Position numbers and translations under genes: made by a program | Notes under the pieces: generated by a model | Databases searched by the model: none | What the model saw: only the letters and a program-made list of their open reading frames with translations | What the model was told of the DNA's origin: nothing | NCBI GenBank assembly: GCA_022818135.1 | Contig: JAFMSR010000005.1 | Coordinates: forward strand, 25,062,906 to 25,126,905 | DNA length: 64,000 nt | Direction of reading: 5' to 3' | DNA from: Saxidomus purpurata | Taxonomy: Eukaryota > Mollusca > Bivalvia > Venerida > Veneridae | Part shown: in pieces, positions 36,101 to 48,218 of the stretch | Layout: every line of letters begins with the position of its first letter | Numbering within the stretch: position 1 is the stretch's first letter

Positions 36101-39100
36101 TTTTGCTTGACGAAACAACGAGTTTCAACGATACATAAAAACAAATAACCTGTAGTTAACATAAAACGTTTTATGATGCAAATACAATGTAATAAGTTGC
36201 CAAAAGGGGCAGACCGTACAACTATCAGATTATTTTATATAAAATATTTAAAAGGGGCTAAATGTACGTAAAATCATAAATACATGCATTTTCTACACGA
36301 ATATAATATCGAAACAAATGTTTCAGTTGTGCACAAAATACCAATTTACCGCTCTTCTATTATAAATCGCTATCGGTCCCCCAACCTCTGAACCAATATA
36401 ATTATGTGACAATGGTCTAACGGCGCAACAACGCGTCTTATTCCGCCTATTTGACCGTCTCCTACTTCAATTTTTAGCTGAAACTTTCAGAATTGTTTAC
36501 ACTTCATCCAATGAACGTTTTATTACAGTATTTTTTGTGATTTAAAATTGCAACTACTTTAATGCATGTAGTGTGTCTATAAAACTCGTCTTTTCAACAT
36601 GACCTTAATCTTTCTCTTACAGTCTGTATCAGGGAGCTACATGCATTATTATGTTTAGCGATTTGCTGTAAGATTGACGCAACCAGAAACTTACCAGCAG
36701 CGACAGTCTCCAGCATATTGCTTATAATTCTTTCATCTGTAAATACAACTTCCTTGCCTTCTTCTTGAGACATTCTCTGTAATTCTAACATATGACCAAC
36801 AATGCCTTTTTGTCCACCGTGTGCCTGGTTCTGATATTAAAGCAACGGAATTTTAAATTCATTAAGATATTTTGTTTAAACAACAAAATTCACTTAGTTT
36901 TGATATAAATAAAAATAACAAATAGCAAATAATACAGCAAATAATACAACAAATAATATATCAAATAGGAAACTGCTGGGCCATGCAAAATAAAGATGAC
37001 AGAAAGAACATATAAATTAATGTATTATTTGTTCGTAATTCATTTCTTTGTAAAGAAGACGTAGTCACTTCTTTTCTGTGTACTCTATTTACTTTTAACG
37101 CCGTTTAAGAACGGGAGACTGGTATAATATTTGATATGATATGTATGCTGATGATACGAAGTTGCGTAAAAATCTAAATGATATTCAACTTAATCTACAA
37201 ACCGATCTAATAACTACACAAAGCTGGTGTAAGAAAAACAATATGGCAATAAACCTTGTCAACACTACATGTATGACTATAGGTTCTAGCCAAAAGCTAG
37301 TTGGCATGAATGAACTGAAACTGTATGTTGAAAATACTAGTATAATTCAAGATGATTCACAGAAACTTTTAGGAATTCATATAGATAAAGGTTTAACATG
37401 AAAAAACACACATTGATAAAACTTATACGAAACTGGTTTCAAAGTTATTTCTTTTAAAGAGAATTCAGCATTTCCTTACCCATGAGATGAAACAGCTATT
37501 CTATAACGTCTACATTGCACCTACATTTGATTATGGGTGTTTAACATTGCACACAGCTAACACGATCGATCTAAATAGAATTACTATAGCCAGAATTATA
37601 CTAAATGCCAACGAATATACAAGATCGTCTGAGATGTTCTAAAGCCTTAAATGGCTTTCATTTCCCACTAGATGCAAGTATTTTACTGGCCTATTAGTTT
37701 ATAAAGCCCTTCATAATTTGACACCTTCATATATCAAAGATCTCATTATATTCTTAAATAATACAGACTATGAATTACGGTCAAAATCCAGGAAGGATAT
37801 CACACACAATCAACTTAACATTAATTATCTCAAGAAGACAATTAGCTTATCTAGTACGGAAATTTGGAACCAAATACCTGTTGATACTAGACTTTTATCA
37901 AATGTCTGCATTCAGATATAGCATTTTTGCATAAAACTGACAAATGGTAACTTCCGTTTTGCAACCTACATGTATTTCATATTGAAAGTTTAATGTCTGT
38001 CATCGTTTCTACATTTTGATGTAATGTGTATACTAGTATGCATAATAAAGGAGCTGGCAAGTCAGATATTACCGCCTTGTTCAATAAAATGATTTTACCC
38101 TAACTATACTAATATACGTTTACCTTGATGTCATTAAAACATCTTTGAATAAGTTTTTCCTTTGCTTTGCGCATGTATTCGAATTTGCTTCTAATTCCCG
38201 GTGCGTGCCTCATTATTGGAAGCATAGTGAGCAAATTGTTAATATTTGCAGTAACAAAATAATCGACACCGTCTATGTAGTCCCAGAACATATTAACATC
38301 TTTGTCGTCATCATCCAGAACCTCACCGCTTAGCTGAAATAAGGAACACTATAATAATAACAGTTATGTTGCAAACCCTGTACTTGTATTTCTACCTTGC
38401 AAAATGATTTGCGTTTCCCTATAAGACGAAGAATGTGAGTATTCGTATGTGTTGGCGTATGTGCACCAGCGTGGGTTTGTATATGCGTGTGTGTGTACGT
38501 GCGTGTGTTTGTGTGTCAACAAATAGTCATGTAATCGTAATAGTAATTCTAGTATTTATGAATACGTAAATCTTTTTATGAAATAAGCAATATCGCACTG
38601 GCCAGAGATCAGCAAAATAGAATACATATTTAATGATTGTTGGGTTTTCCCATTGTAAATATTATTGCTATTTTTAGAACAGACATCGTTATGACAACGT
38701 TTTGCATTCAAGTAAGACTTGAATGTGCTTTTCTGCATTTCATCGAGTCATGAAATGTCAGACGTTTTACACCTAATTTGCATAAACACCGAACCTGCTT
38801 CATCGTGTTATGAAAAGCGGGCGCTGGGGCAGAAATAACTAATCAGAAAATAGATTTTGTGTGATTTAAGTTGTATTTATTAGAACGTAAATGGTGCCGG
38901 AATCAAAATGCTTGCGCTCTTCTATAAGGTAAAACATGGATGTCGCCCCTCGCAATTTTAATCATCGTATTAATAAAATATCCAAAAATTGCTTTTAAAG
39001 CATGTCATAAGCATTATACATACAATAAAAAAAATTATGCACTCGTGGTATGAGACGCCTAAATACATTTCCATAGACTTACATTATAAGGGTTTCTTCC

Positions 39101-42100
39101 GGTGCGACTACCCAAAATCTCACCGACTGCTGAAATGAACTTTATTTTGTAGAATCATCCTAGTCCCACATAAAAATAACAAAATTTATACATGTGATCC
39201 AATACTTTATGCCAGTAATTTGGAGCTCAATGACACCACCCCCAATTTTGTGGCAGTTTTAGTGGTCACCGACCAAATATGTCAGTATTTTCAAATACCA
39301 AATATTTTGATTATAATTTATATCCAGATTTTTCTCTTCATATTTCATTTGTGATCTATCATGCAGCGATTATTTCAAACTAATTTTTTCTTGTATGCAT
39401 CCACTTAGTTTCAGCCAATCAGCAATCAAACACATAGTGTAGGTCCGCATGTTCCCTAGACAAAATAACCTGCTTCCGGTTTTCACCGATTTAGGCGTCT
39501 CATACCTAAAGACTGAAACGATTGCTTTTGTACGCACTTAGAACTCTTTCAAATAATAAAATAATAATTGCTGAACCTAAGTATAGCTTTTGATTTAATC
39601 TGCATAGCATCACGATGCGAATATACCTCCATATTGATGACCAGGTCGAGACGATTTCGTGTGCTTGCTGAGCTTTTTAAATAATTTGTCAAATTGCTTC
39701 AGTATCAGTTGTCATATCTGTAGTCTTTTTCTTTTCAGAGTCGAAAATGTGAGTGGACAGGGAGCGAGTGTCTATTAAAAATATATGTGTTTATTTGGTT
39801 GATACATCATATACTCTTCTTGCAATGGCATGTTATGTTACCCCACCCCTTCCAAAAAAATGAAATTTTGAAGAAATTTTGCCTTATTTATCACAAAAGA
39901 GTGTTCTAAAAAGCAGGATAGTATCAAAATTTACATCAAAACGTACAATAGAGTTAAGGCTGTACATACGCACACCGTACAAACACGCTTGTTCAGTAAA
40001 AAACCCAAATTAAACATCTAGATGGACGTTCAGGGTGCCCAAAATTAAGAGTAATCTGCGTGCGTAGTATTTGAATTTCTAACACATGTACATGTGTACC
40101 ATGAATTGTAAAGAACCGAATGCTTCTTAAGTGCCACTTTTTCATTAAAATATGAATTGTCACGGCTATGCATGAAATTTCAATTGAAATAGACCATAAC
40201 TGACGCGATGCATCCCTCTGAGGCCAAAAACGTATTTTTGTACACCGTTTTAGAGTAATATTTGTATTTCTGAGACCGAAATTGCAAATGCGACAAGAAA
40301 TGATGCATATTTAACAAAATTCGTTTTTAATGTAATGAAAAACAACAAATTAGCTACAAAAACTGAGCAGATTTTCTCAAAAATTGGGTTTTAAGGCTTT
40401 TTGTAATTAAAGGGAGGTAATTCAAAATCTATATTGCCCTTCCGTATGTGTTCCGGGACATGTTGTCGCTTTTGTGATAAGAATTACGTCGAGTTTTTGT
40501 GAAATTACAATGCTAGCACTGTTTTCACGCAATTTCATGGCGACTAGATCTATATTACACTTTTAATTACAACAGTATACTTGTTTGATATGTTTTCAGC
40601 TCTAGAATCAGAAGGTGACGAAAATCTTTACTAGAACAGTAGCCATTTAGGTGATATTTACCCGTCTAGTGATTTTGAGATTCAGTTACAGGTCTAAAAA
40701 ACACAATTTCATCAATAAAATCACGTACGTACTAAAATCCGAGCATAAACAGCTCGGGAATATATTTTGTAAATTATCATTTTGTGAATTATATACCGCA
40801 TTTCACACTTCTATTGACAACATGTTATCTGCCCTTGCACATTTCTTTTTCAGCATTTTCTCCACTGCTGGTCCCGTATATTGAAACTTTGTAACCATAC
40901 CTGCATTCTAGACTAAAAATCTTCCAGTAATAAATTCAGATTTGCGCTGACATCTCTACACTCCCGTATTTATGTGTGCACAGCAAAGTCATACAGTTAT
41001 AATCCCCTATATCTGACCTAGGGGTACATTTTGAACCTTTTATTTCATAAAAAAATATCAGAAAAGCTGATTTGTTTCCTTCCAGACCTCCATTCCATGT
41101 ATCTGTTACCAAATTAGCTATTTTGAATACAAAACAATGTCTAAAATGAACTCGGGGACACACGAAACATCGTTTTCTGTGCTATATTTAGGTATGAGAC
41201 GCCTAAATACATTTCCATAGACTTACATTATAAGGGTTTCTTCCGGTGCGACTACCCAAAATCTCACCGACTGCTGAAATGAACTTTATTTTGTAGAATC
41301 ATCCTAGTCCCACATAAAAATAACAAAATTTATACATGTGATCCAATACTTTATGCCAGTAATTTGGAGCTCAATGACACCACCCCCAATTCTGTGGCAG
41401 TTTTAGTGGTCACCGACCAAATATGTCAGTATTTTCAAATACCAAATATTTTGATTATAATTTATATCCAGATTTTTCTCTTCATATTTCATTTGTGATC
41501 TATCATGCAGCGATTATTTCAAACTAATTTTTCTTGTATGCATCCACTTAGTTTCAGCCAATCAGCAATCAAACACATAGTGTAGGTCCGCATGTTCCCT
41601 AGACAAAATAACCTGCTTCCGGTTTTCACCGATTTAGGCGTCTCATACCTTCGTGAGTCATTGAATATGATTTGATATTCACCAGAATAGATCAATTTTG
41701 ACCTCGGCTTTCGCCTCGGTAAATATAGCCTCTTTCTGGTGAATATCACATCAATGACTCAAGAGTCCATAATTGTATACGTAAATACTGAACGTTAAGC
41801 TTTGTACACGTACACTATTACAACTTATACGTGTATATTTCTAACCGAGCAGATGGTGAATGTATTGAAATTATCGCTGTCATTGTAAACGTGGCTCTGA
41901 AAGTGTGAAATCTTCTTCTGATATAATAATGCTGACTTGTTTTATGAACAAACCTATGCAGTGGTCGATATAATGTAAAAGTTTCGTATATAGTCCGTAT
42001 CAAAAATATTGTCATTACACTAATGAACCTCGAATTTTAATATGTAATTGGTCATAACTTTGTATGGTGCTTTATAATAAGAATTAATGATAACAATGTA

Positions 42101-45100
42101 CACATATTGTCTTTCATGGGTAGCAGATAAAAACAATCAGTATCCAGTAAATGTAGTAGAAATTACGACTAAAGCTTTTAGCGAACAACTTAAACAGGGT
42201 GGATGACCCACGTGACTTTTGGGTAAAGGCGACGACCCAAAATGTAAACAAATCGTCTCGATTCAGGTAGTTTTTTTGACGATAACTTTCTTAATCCTTG
42301 GATGATTTTTGTAATGTTTTCTGCATAAACCCCGCCATGAAGAGTGCTTTCCTCGGTTATATAGTACTGTCAATAAAATGTTAAACTTTTTCTGTAATTC
42401 CTGACCAACTGAATTTCTCGGATAGTGAAAGTAGCGGTAAAGTACACGGTCCTGACACAAATATTGCTTAAATTGGAATCGCCGTAGATAACCTCTACGA
42501 TAATCATATTTTACACAAGATTTATTAATTTCTTTTGTTTCAGAGGGTATACTTTTATTACTAGTAACTGTTTTACAGAGTGAAACTGAAATAAAAGAAA
42601 TTAATAAAGTATACGGTCATTTTAGTTTTGATGAAGTACACGGGCGTTTTGTAATTATATTACTGCGTGCGAACTTATTGTTTCGTTACTCGGATATGAA
42701 GGTGTTTTGAGCCCTACATATAATTTAAAATCCTGAAACATTGTAATTTAAATTCTTTGAAACAATACAAACTTTGTTTACAAAGGTGCGTTGAAGTTAT
42801 CAGTCAAAAATAGGGTGGTGATTTCCTGGCAGAGGCAAAAGTGGGGGCATCTGTGTCCTATGAACACTGTTCTACATAGTTTCTTAAATGTGTTCCTTGT
42901 TTCAAAAGAAATCTTGCATTGTTTTTGATGAAAATAAATGCAACTAAATGAAACTTCTACAATTTGTCTCAAAAAAAGAGAAGTAATTTCCCTTCATTTG
43001 TTAAATGGCAAATAGTTCTTTTAATGAAATATCCGGACGAATTTTCATAAACTTAAACTACAAGTAAGTTTAAATGAAATGCGACACTTAAAGTCTGCCT
43101 TGAAAGTGAATTTGTGCATTGTTATTAATAACTGATTCGGAAAATCCTAAAACTGACAATAAATGTAGTTGATAAACGCACATGATAAATCCGACAATCG
43201 TTGACAAAAAGTAATTATTTCGTTGCAGATTGTTCGGATCGCTGCAAAGTAAACAGTCAAACAAAAACTGTAACATATAGAAATTGGACGATGTTTCAAT
43301 TAAAACGTATTGTGCGAAATTTCAAAGTTATGGCGTACGCAAAAAGTGACAATTACTGTGGGTATAAAACGAGTTTTTATACAAATGTGTCCGCCCGCTG
43401 GTAAAAATGACTGAAATACGGTTGACACGACAAAGCTGCACGAACTCACAGTTTTTGCTGAACAAATTCCAGGTTGCAAATTATTTCTTGCAAACCAGAT
43501 CGGAGTATCAGCGCTGGCACCCCTATCCCGTGTAAGTGAATGACGTCAGAACAAACTACTTTTGTGAATAAATGCGTAAATTCATACGGTACTACAAGAA
43601 ATATATTATTGCAGGCCGCAGTAGCGGCCTGCTATATTTATAATGGGGTGCGTAAAAGGTGCATCGGGGCTTAAGCACTAAACATGCGTCTCTCTTCATT
43701 GAAAAAATTGAGGTACTTCTGAGATGAATATTGTAGACACCGTCTAGTTTTTTCTTGAACGCACGAGTTGTCGTTCGTTATTTAGATGTGTCTCTTATCA
43801 TTGAAAAAATTAGGTACTTCTCAGATGAATATTGTAGACATATTCTAATTTCCTTATAGAGTTGTCGTTAGTAACTGTTTGTGTTCTAAAAATAGAAACA
43901 ATATTTCATATACTGTCCTGCCCCCGAGTTTAAACAGTGACGTATACATTTGTTTACAAATCTTTAATAAATCGATTCACATTATTCGATGTGGTGTCGT
44001 GTCAATTTCTGGTTTCAACCAGAAGCTTCCGGGTCGACTAGCGCCTAAGTTTACTCGTACCTTAGTCATCTCGTACCCTAATTGGTCAACTCGTACGGAT
44101 CAAAAAGTCAACACGTACCCTTTATAGTTAACTTGTACCTTCTTTTTCAAAACTTCAGTTTTAACCAGGAACAAAAGGGACTGATATGTAATTAAAGGTG
44201 GGGCCATATGGAATATATCACGATATTATTGAAATCGTGGTTATAATATAACGTTTATAATTATATTGACCCAGTTGAATTTTATTTTTTGTTGTAGATT
44301 TATTTGCATGTCTAGATAGGTGTTTATAGACTAATTTTCGCCAAAAGTAAGTGTTTCCCTTATGTGAGCACACTGGTGCAGGTGTTCTTTTCTCAAAATA
44401 CAACTAAACAAACCGAGAGAAAGTGTGGCGGCAAATATCTTAACATTGTTTACCAACAACTGTGATTTCAGAAATCTGTAATAACAATTTATTAAAGATA
44501 ATCATAACTTGTTCGATCAATGCAGCGATAAAACGAATGCATTAGTCAAACAATGCAATTTAGAATCCTTGAATTATTTTGGGGCCATGCCTCAACATGA
44601 ACCATCACCAATTTCCAAAATATCTACATGTCAGTTTTGTTTGTTGGCCCGCTGTATCTTCGTATCACAGTTTTCTTGTTTGCAAAATGCGGTATGCAAG
44701 AAAAAGCTGCATGTGCGGATTGGAGTACATGTATCCGGTTTTCGGGTAACTATTCGGTTCAATGCCGTTTATCTTTGTTTGAGATATTTCTTGTTGTTTC
44801 TGAGTCAATTTTGTTGAAATGGCGAGAATAGGGGACGTAGATACTGTGCACCTCTATGAACAGACATATAAAAACAATCTCGCTGTTTTTCGTAAGTGTG
44901 TATCCTTTTTTAGGGGTGATACATATTATTAACTACTTATTCTTACATTTCGGCTATGTTGTAATTGTTTTATAAATATATTTAGAGAGTTAATATGTTT
45001 TATATTATGAATTTTAACATCGTCAGTGAAAAAACGAGGAGACGAATACACGCCCGTGTACTTTATCAAATCTGAAATTACCGTGTAAATTATATTTTTT

Positions 45101-48100
45101 TAGGATTGAAATTATATGTAAGGCTCAAAATATCTTAATATCCGAGTAACGAAACAGTAAATTTGCCCGCAATAATATAATTACAAAACCACAGTTGCTC
45201 AGGAATTATAGAAAAAGTTTAACATTTTATTGACAGTACTATATAACCGAGGAAAGCACTCTTCATGGCGGGGTTTATGCAGAAAACATTACAAAAATTA
45301 TCCAAGGATTAAGAAAGTTATCGTCAAAAAAACTACCTGAATCGAGACGATTTGTTTACATTTTGGGTCGTCGCCTTTACCCAAAAGTCACGTGGGTCAA
45401 ATGTCAGTCATATTAATATCTATGAAACTAAAGGTAAACAAGATTAGATGACCTGTATAAAAGGGTTGACACATATTTCAAATGAAGGTTATCAACCTAG
45501 CGTTAACTCTTGACATATATGACACAAAGTGAGACTGACTTTTACCTTTAATTTACTGGTTTTAAATGTTAACAATATTGTTATTTTAAAAGTTTCCTTT
45601 GTACAAATGAATCATTCGGGTACCATCTAGTCTCAGACTAAACATAAATACATGTTTTCAAGATTGTCACTCAAAGCTACACGTAACCGAATGTCTACAA
45701 ACACTACAAAAAGCATTTTCAAATTGTTGTATGATGTTTCTGTTGCAATTAAAATAAGGAATTGAAACATATTTACCACCAGTGAAATCACATTTGTCAA
45801 TGATCGTTGTATAAGTGCTACGATATCAAAATCACGTCCACCAAATGACTCTATCTTTTTGTTAAGTCGGTCTAGCTCCTGTAAGATGCTCATTTCGAAG
45901 TCATTGAATCCTTCCTGTCCATAAACGTGTAGGCCCTTGATTATACCTGTATAAAAATATAAAAGCCAACTAATTATTAATAAGTATGTGAGGATGTATG
46001 ATCATTTGCAGTACGTTACATTGCATTCTTTCTATATCTTGTCAAGTTATTGAAATGTTCGTTTGTATGGGTGTTATTACATTGTAAAAGAAAGAACATG
46101 TTTTCAGCTATTATAAAAAAGTGAAGCCTTATATCTAAAACAAAGCTATTGGAATCTTTTGATAAGTATATTTTACTTTTCATAATTTGACACAGGGTGG
46201 CAGAAGCCCAAAAACTGTTACTGTCCTAGTTACTAAGCCTATGTCAGTATATGACAACCAGGCCTATACATATTCTAAAATTTGCATCGTATGCATGTGA
46301 ATTACCTTCCTTTTTAGCTCGACTATTCGAAGAATGAGGAGGCTATTGTACTCACCCCGGCGTCTACGTCGGTGTCGGCGTCTGCGTTTGTTAAAATTTT
46401 TGATTCTTCTATAATATCAAAGATATTTACTTCAAACTTAGCATGCTTGTTTGCAATGGCTATATAGACAACTGTAACAAGTCAAATAACTCTGCAAACT
46501 GTATTTGCATAGTTATGCCCCTTTTTGTACTTAGATTTTGTTATAAAAACTTAACCTAAGCGATAACTTTGCCATTTCTCAATATTTCTTCATCAAACCT
46601 TGAAATTAGTCTACTTAGGACGATAGAGTTGTGATGCAGCCAAAATATTTGGGCCAAGGTCACATTTGATAAAGTTATTCTCCTTTATGCACTTACAACT
46701 TTTTCAAGATAACCGAAAGTTGGCTATAATTTTGCCATTTCTAAATAATTCTTCATCAAACTTTCAAATTATATTGCTTATGGTCATGATGTACTCCCTC
46801 TACCTTCCCCCAGTCCCGTCAAATCTCTACCCCTAAGTCTACCCCCACCCCACCTACTCCAAAGAAATCTTGATTTGTTTTATATTAGTTTGACCTTTTT
46901 AAAGTATTAAAGGGACTTGAAACTTCATACAGTGAAAGGGCTCAATGAGAGGAAGTGCAGTGTGCAAGAAGCATAACTCTACTTTGCCTTTTTTTATTAA
47001 TCTCCCTTTGTTACATTTTCTTGTCCAGACCTTAACTCTAAAAGTAAATCAGATACAATGAGAGAGGACATTAAGGGGAAGTGCAGTGCCAAAGAACTAT
47101 ATCCCTATATAGCCTTATTTTTAATTATCTTGATTTACTGAATGTTCTCGTCCGGAGCATAACTCCAAAAGTATGTAAGGGAATTACTTCATACATGTAC
47201 AATGATAGAGCACAATGAGTGGAAGTGCAGTGAACAAGAACAATACTTTATTTTGCCTATTTTTTAATTATCTCCCTTTCTTATATTTTGTCCAGATCAT
47301 TACTGTTTAAGTGCTGAAGGCATTAAATTGGATACAGTGAGAGAAGACATTTAAGGAAAGTGCAGTGCCCAAGAACCATAACCTTTATTGCCGTATTTGT
47401 GATTTATCTGCCTTTCTTTCTGTATATTTTCTGTCAGATCACCTTACTTCAATGACCAATGATTTTATACCAAACTTTGAATACGGGTAATTGTGGCAAT
47501 GAATAGTAGTGCAATGCAAAAGAAACACACCTCTTGGGCATTCGTCACTTACGATTGACAGCTCTTGTTGTTTTATAAGTTTCACCTTGATGCTTGCACA
47601 GTGTACATATTCTTAGACAAAAACCCATTTTACTGACCATTTATTCCCCGAATAGTCGAGCGTGCTGTCATGAGACAACTCTTGTTTGAACATGTAAATG
47701 ATTGGTAAAGGTTTCATTTTATGTCTTTTTAGCGGTTTTGCTACAACTTTCCTTCGCTTCGACTGTATCAAAATAACTAGAAATATAAGTAGTTATTTAT
47801 TTTTCAAACCGTATATCATACACATACCTTTTCGCATTTCACTGTGGACGCTGCTGTGGCCGTCATTATATGTAAAGACACTTTGGCATCCATACAACAT
47901 TGATTCCCCATAAAAAATCTTGCCTTTGTCATTCATGAATTGCCTATATGGCTCATTTGACAGGGCTTTCCTGATAACTTCTTCAGAGTTCAAGGAAACC
48001 AGGTTTTGATGTAGAAGCTTTATTTCAAAAATGTTACCATACTTTTCCGCATATTCAAAAAACTTTTCAGCAATGTTGTTCTCATTGATTTCGAGCGCAC

Positions 48101-48218
48101 AACCAAGTAGAGGAAGGCCTTTTGGACCCGGAGCCTTTTTCCATTTTTTTGATGTTCCCCTTGATTTCAATAGAAAGTAAAGTGCCACAACTATAAGAGA
48201 AACATACAATAGAATCAT
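32936..48218 (-). CDS. Cytochrome P450, CYP2 clan (gene C), complete 7-exon gene, 505 aa
   Basis: Heme-thiolate monooxygenase expected in the endoplasmic reticulum membrane; substrate unknown. Coding exons, in transcript order: 47828-48218, 45777-45946, 38124-38333, 36695-36830, 35287-35552, 34331-34458, 32936-33152. They sum to 1,518 nt with phases that join cleanly. Landmarks: hydrophobic anchor at residues about 1-17, basic and proline-rich hinge (APGPKGLP) near 29-36, C-helix HSEMR (125-129), I-helix AGILTT (302-307), K-helix EVHR (359-362), PERF (414-417), heme loop FGAGRRQCLG with Cys445. Length is normal for the family. The start is the only Met before the anchor and matches gene A. 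Odd points: the intron 5 donor reads GC, His replaces the C-helix Trp, and Leu replaces the I-helix acid. Introns 1, 2, 3 and 6 are packed with mobile elements. I can place it in the CYP2 clan but not in a numbered family. Confidence 0.9.
33313..34272 (+). mobile_element. Helentron-like element in gene C intron 6
   Basis: Starts TTATCTCGACTATTCGAAG with a GTCGGCGTCCGCG tract. Ends CCTTCGAATAGTCGAGCG, then a CTGTCATGAGATAG hairpin and TGTTGTTG. The 14 bp CTCGACTATTCGAA inverted repeat is asymmetric. The core has degenerate units with AAAATTATGCCCCTTT and GACTTAGAAAATC. Confidence 0.7.
34331..34458 (-). CDS. Gene C exon 6: PERF region
   Basis: This 128 nt exon has acceptor TTTCTAG and donor AAAAA|GTATAC. 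It encodes IMVNVWHMHHDPKIWGDP and FRPERFLD, the highly conserved stretch before the heme loop. It ends two bases into a codon completed by exon 7. Confidence 0.9.
35287..35552 (-). CDS. Gene C exon 5: I-helix end and K-helix ExxR
   Basis: This 266 nt exon has acceptor ATTTCAG. It opens with ILTTWSVMS, so the I-helix reads AGILTT, and carries EVHR (ExxR) followed by VVPILTGR. The 3' end is placed by homology with gene A: here TTG|GCAATT stands where gene A has CTG|GTAAGT. Reading through meets a stop codon nine bases later. Use of a GC donor is inferred. Confidence 0.8.
35600..35960 (-). repeat. Possible LINE 3' end fragment in gene C intron 4
   Basis: On the minus strand, AACCTGGTGACATATAGGCC and CCAATGGGCCGGGTGC are followed by AT-rich sequence containing AATAAACAATA. 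This looks like a non-LTR retrotransposon 3' UTR, but no coding part is attached. Boundaries uncertain. Confidence 0.35.
36695..36830 (-). CDS. Gene C exon 4: start of I-helix
   Basis: This 136 nt exon has acceptor ATATCAG and donor GCTG|GTAAGT. It encodes NQAHGGQKG through FTDERIISNMLETVAAG, leading into the oxygen-binding I-helix, which is completed across the next intron. Confidence 0.9.
37138..38095 (+). pseudogene. 5'-truncated LINE fragment: end of reverse transcriptase and C-terminal region
   Basis: Plus-strand frames start at MYADDTKL (the RT catalytic YADD box), continue QSWCKKNNMAINLVNT and KLLGIHIDKGLT, then after frame breaks TPSYIKDLI, YELRSKSRKD and STEIWNQIPVD, typical of the LINE C-terminal end. 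It ends with TTCAATAAAATG. Antisense in gene C intron 3. Truncation at the 5' end is normal for this class; internal stops make it dead. Confidence 0.8.
38124..38333 (-). CDS. Gene C exon 3
   Basis: This 210 nt exon is phase 0 at both ends, with acceptor TTTCAG and donor AAG|GTAAAC. It encodes LSGEVLDDDD, then DVNMFWDYIDG, then RSKFEYMRKAKEKLIQ, the F/G region. By hand count it matches gene A exon 3 at 43 of 70 residues. It lies 7.4 kb from exon 2 because intron 2 is full of repeats. Confidence 0.9.
39047..39506. mobile_element. 460 bp MITE, copy 1
   Basis: Perfect 18 bp terminal inverted repeats, GGTATGAGACGCCTAAAT. No ORF. Almost identical to 41191-41649 in the same orientation: by eye one substitution and one T in a homopolymer run. 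In gene C intron 2. Confidence 0.88.
39507..41190. other. Segment between the two MITE copies
   Basis: About 1.7 kb of AT-rich DNA inside gene C intron 2. Only short ORFs, none recognisable. The MITE pair could have mobilised it as a composite unit, but nothing inside supports a transposase. Confidence 0.5.
41191..41649. mobile_element. 459 bp MITE, copy 2
   Basis: Same 18 bp terminal inverted repeats and interior as copy 1. Immediately followed by a foldback hairpin at 41654-41761 (arms TGAGTCATTGA.TATGA and complement, apex CCTCGGCTTTCGCCTCGG). Confidence 0.88.
42204..45399. mobile_element. 3.2 kb element with long terminal inverted repeats
   Basis: Left arm 42204-42415 is the reverse complement of 45188-45399, starting TGACCCACGTGACTTTTGGG and including CATGAAGAGTGCTTTCCTCGG. 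A further inverted stretch pairs about 42645-42740 with about 45100-45187 (ATATCCGAGTAACGAAACA); the left arm carries about 230 bp extra between them, containing its own hairpin (42519-42608). The interior has a 105 bp tandem duplication (43687-43865) and a GCAGGCCGC/GCGGCCTGC palindrome (43612-43633). No transposase recognised and no clear target duplication. Located in gene C intron 2. Confidence 0.8.
45777..45946 (-). CDS. Gene C exon 2
   Basis: This 170 nt exon follows the acceptor TATACAG and ends at CTGGTG|GTAAAT. It encodes GIIKGLHVYGQ through NVISLV, the C/D-E helix region. Length and phases are the same as in genes A and B. Confidence 0.9.
46314..47686 (+). mobile_element. Helentron-like element in gene C intron 1 with tandem core
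   Basis: Starts TTAGCTCGACTATTCGAAG. Ends CCCGAATAGTCGAGCGTGC, then hairpin TGTCATGAGACA and ACTCTTGTTT. The core (about 46900-47440) holds units with GTCC.GA.CATAACTC and AAGTGCAGTGCCCAAGAA, the same as 11069-11650. A second end-like motif TTGACAGCTCTTGTTG at about 47557 suggests one element nested in another. Confidence 0.72.
47828..48218 (-). CDS. Gene C exon 1: membrane anchor, hinge and C-helix
   Basis: This 391 nt exon has 130 codons plus one base (phase 1). It encodes an N-terminal hydrophobic segment, a KKWKK basic stop-transfer patch, the APGPKGLP hinge and the region up to VHSEMRK. The donor is AAAAG|GTATGTG. Length equals exon 1 of gene A and of the reconstructed exon 1 of gene B. 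Confidence 0.92.
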
